The notes under the pieces: model-generated
What the model was told of the DNA's origin: nothing
The model's database searches: none
What the model saw: the letters and a program-made list of their open reading frames with translations, nothing else
Shown here: positions 5,407 through 5,479 of the stretch, one piece after another
Position numbering within the stretch: position 1 is the first letter of the stretch
Layout of the letters: each line of letters begins with the position of its first letter
Made by a program: the position numbers and the translations under genes
Assembly: GCA_025457845.1 (NCBI GenBank)
Contig: JALOTO010000113.1
Span: 1-5,479, forward strand
Reading direction: 5' to 3'
Origin: Thermoplasmata archaeon
GTDB taxonomy: Archaea; Thermoplasmatota; Thermoplasmata; UBA10834
Length of the DNA: 5,479 nucleotides

Positions 5407-5479
5407 GGAAACTTCCCTCCTTGAGACGTATAGCCGCCCGCTGGAGCGGCAGACAATCCCTGGGGGGGCAATGGTCTAG
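5407..5479 (-). promoter_or_regulatory. 5' region of the corrinoid-methyltransferase operon (cut by the window end)
   Basis: Contains the AAGGAGG ribosome binding site at 5416-5422. A CTATACG on the minus strand near 5427-5433 is too close to the GTG to be the box A of a leadered transcript. A short hairpin, CCGCT-GG-AGCGG, lies at 5438-5449. A loose inverted repeat (AGAC at 5451, GTCT at 5475) flanks a run of seven G at 5462-5468. None is strong enough to assign a function, and the promoter may lie outside the window. Confidence 0.35.

Noticed and set aside
5451..5478. Inverted repeat AGAC...GTCT around a run of G at the right edge
   Set aside because: The arms pair for only four clean bases and could occur by chance; the window ends before its context can be seen.

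Overview
The window looks like about 5.5 kb of a high-GC archaeal chromosome. Arginine is mostly encoded by AGG. The ribosome binding sites are strong (GGAGGTGA type). It carries an archaeal tRNA m1G37 methyltransferase of the Trm5b type and a dUTPase/dCTP-deaminase-fold protein of the size usual in archaea. The sequence alone does not fix the lineage; a mesophilic or moderately thermophilic Thermoplasmatota or Thermoproteota-like metagenomic archaeon is a guess.

Left half, plus strand: an M42-family (TET-type) metallo-aminopeptidase that is broken at about 465 by a small deletion that changes frame; an unrecognised, mostly helical protein of about 194 residues with a basic tail; and a dUTPase-like protein whose conserved first beta-strand is encoded just upstream in frame but has no start codon there, as if one base were missing. 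The three are packed as an operon with gaps of about 20 bp or less. The dUTPase-like gene converges on, and overlaps by 28 bp, a minus-strand trm5 gene that is intact.

Right half, minus strand: a two-gene unit of a corrinoid (B12) protein followed by a homologue of monomethylamine methyltransferase MtmB. Canonical MtmB reads an in-frame amber codon as pyrrolysine at residue 202. Here the whole gene is open without an amber codon, and the aligned position is an ordinary ATG methionine. Three neighbouring active-site positions (Glu205, Glu259 and Gln333 in MtmB numbering) also appear replaced, by Leu, Cys and Leu. By analogy with the non-pyrrolysine MttB homologues such as the glycine betaine methyltransferase MtgB, the pair probably transfers a methyl group from an unknown substrate other than monomethylamine to cob(I)alamin. 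This is the main discovery candidate. No MtbA-type methyltransferase, RamA-type activase, transporter or pyrrolysine gene is visible in the window.

No RNA genes, mobile elements, CRISPR arrays or clear terminators were seen.
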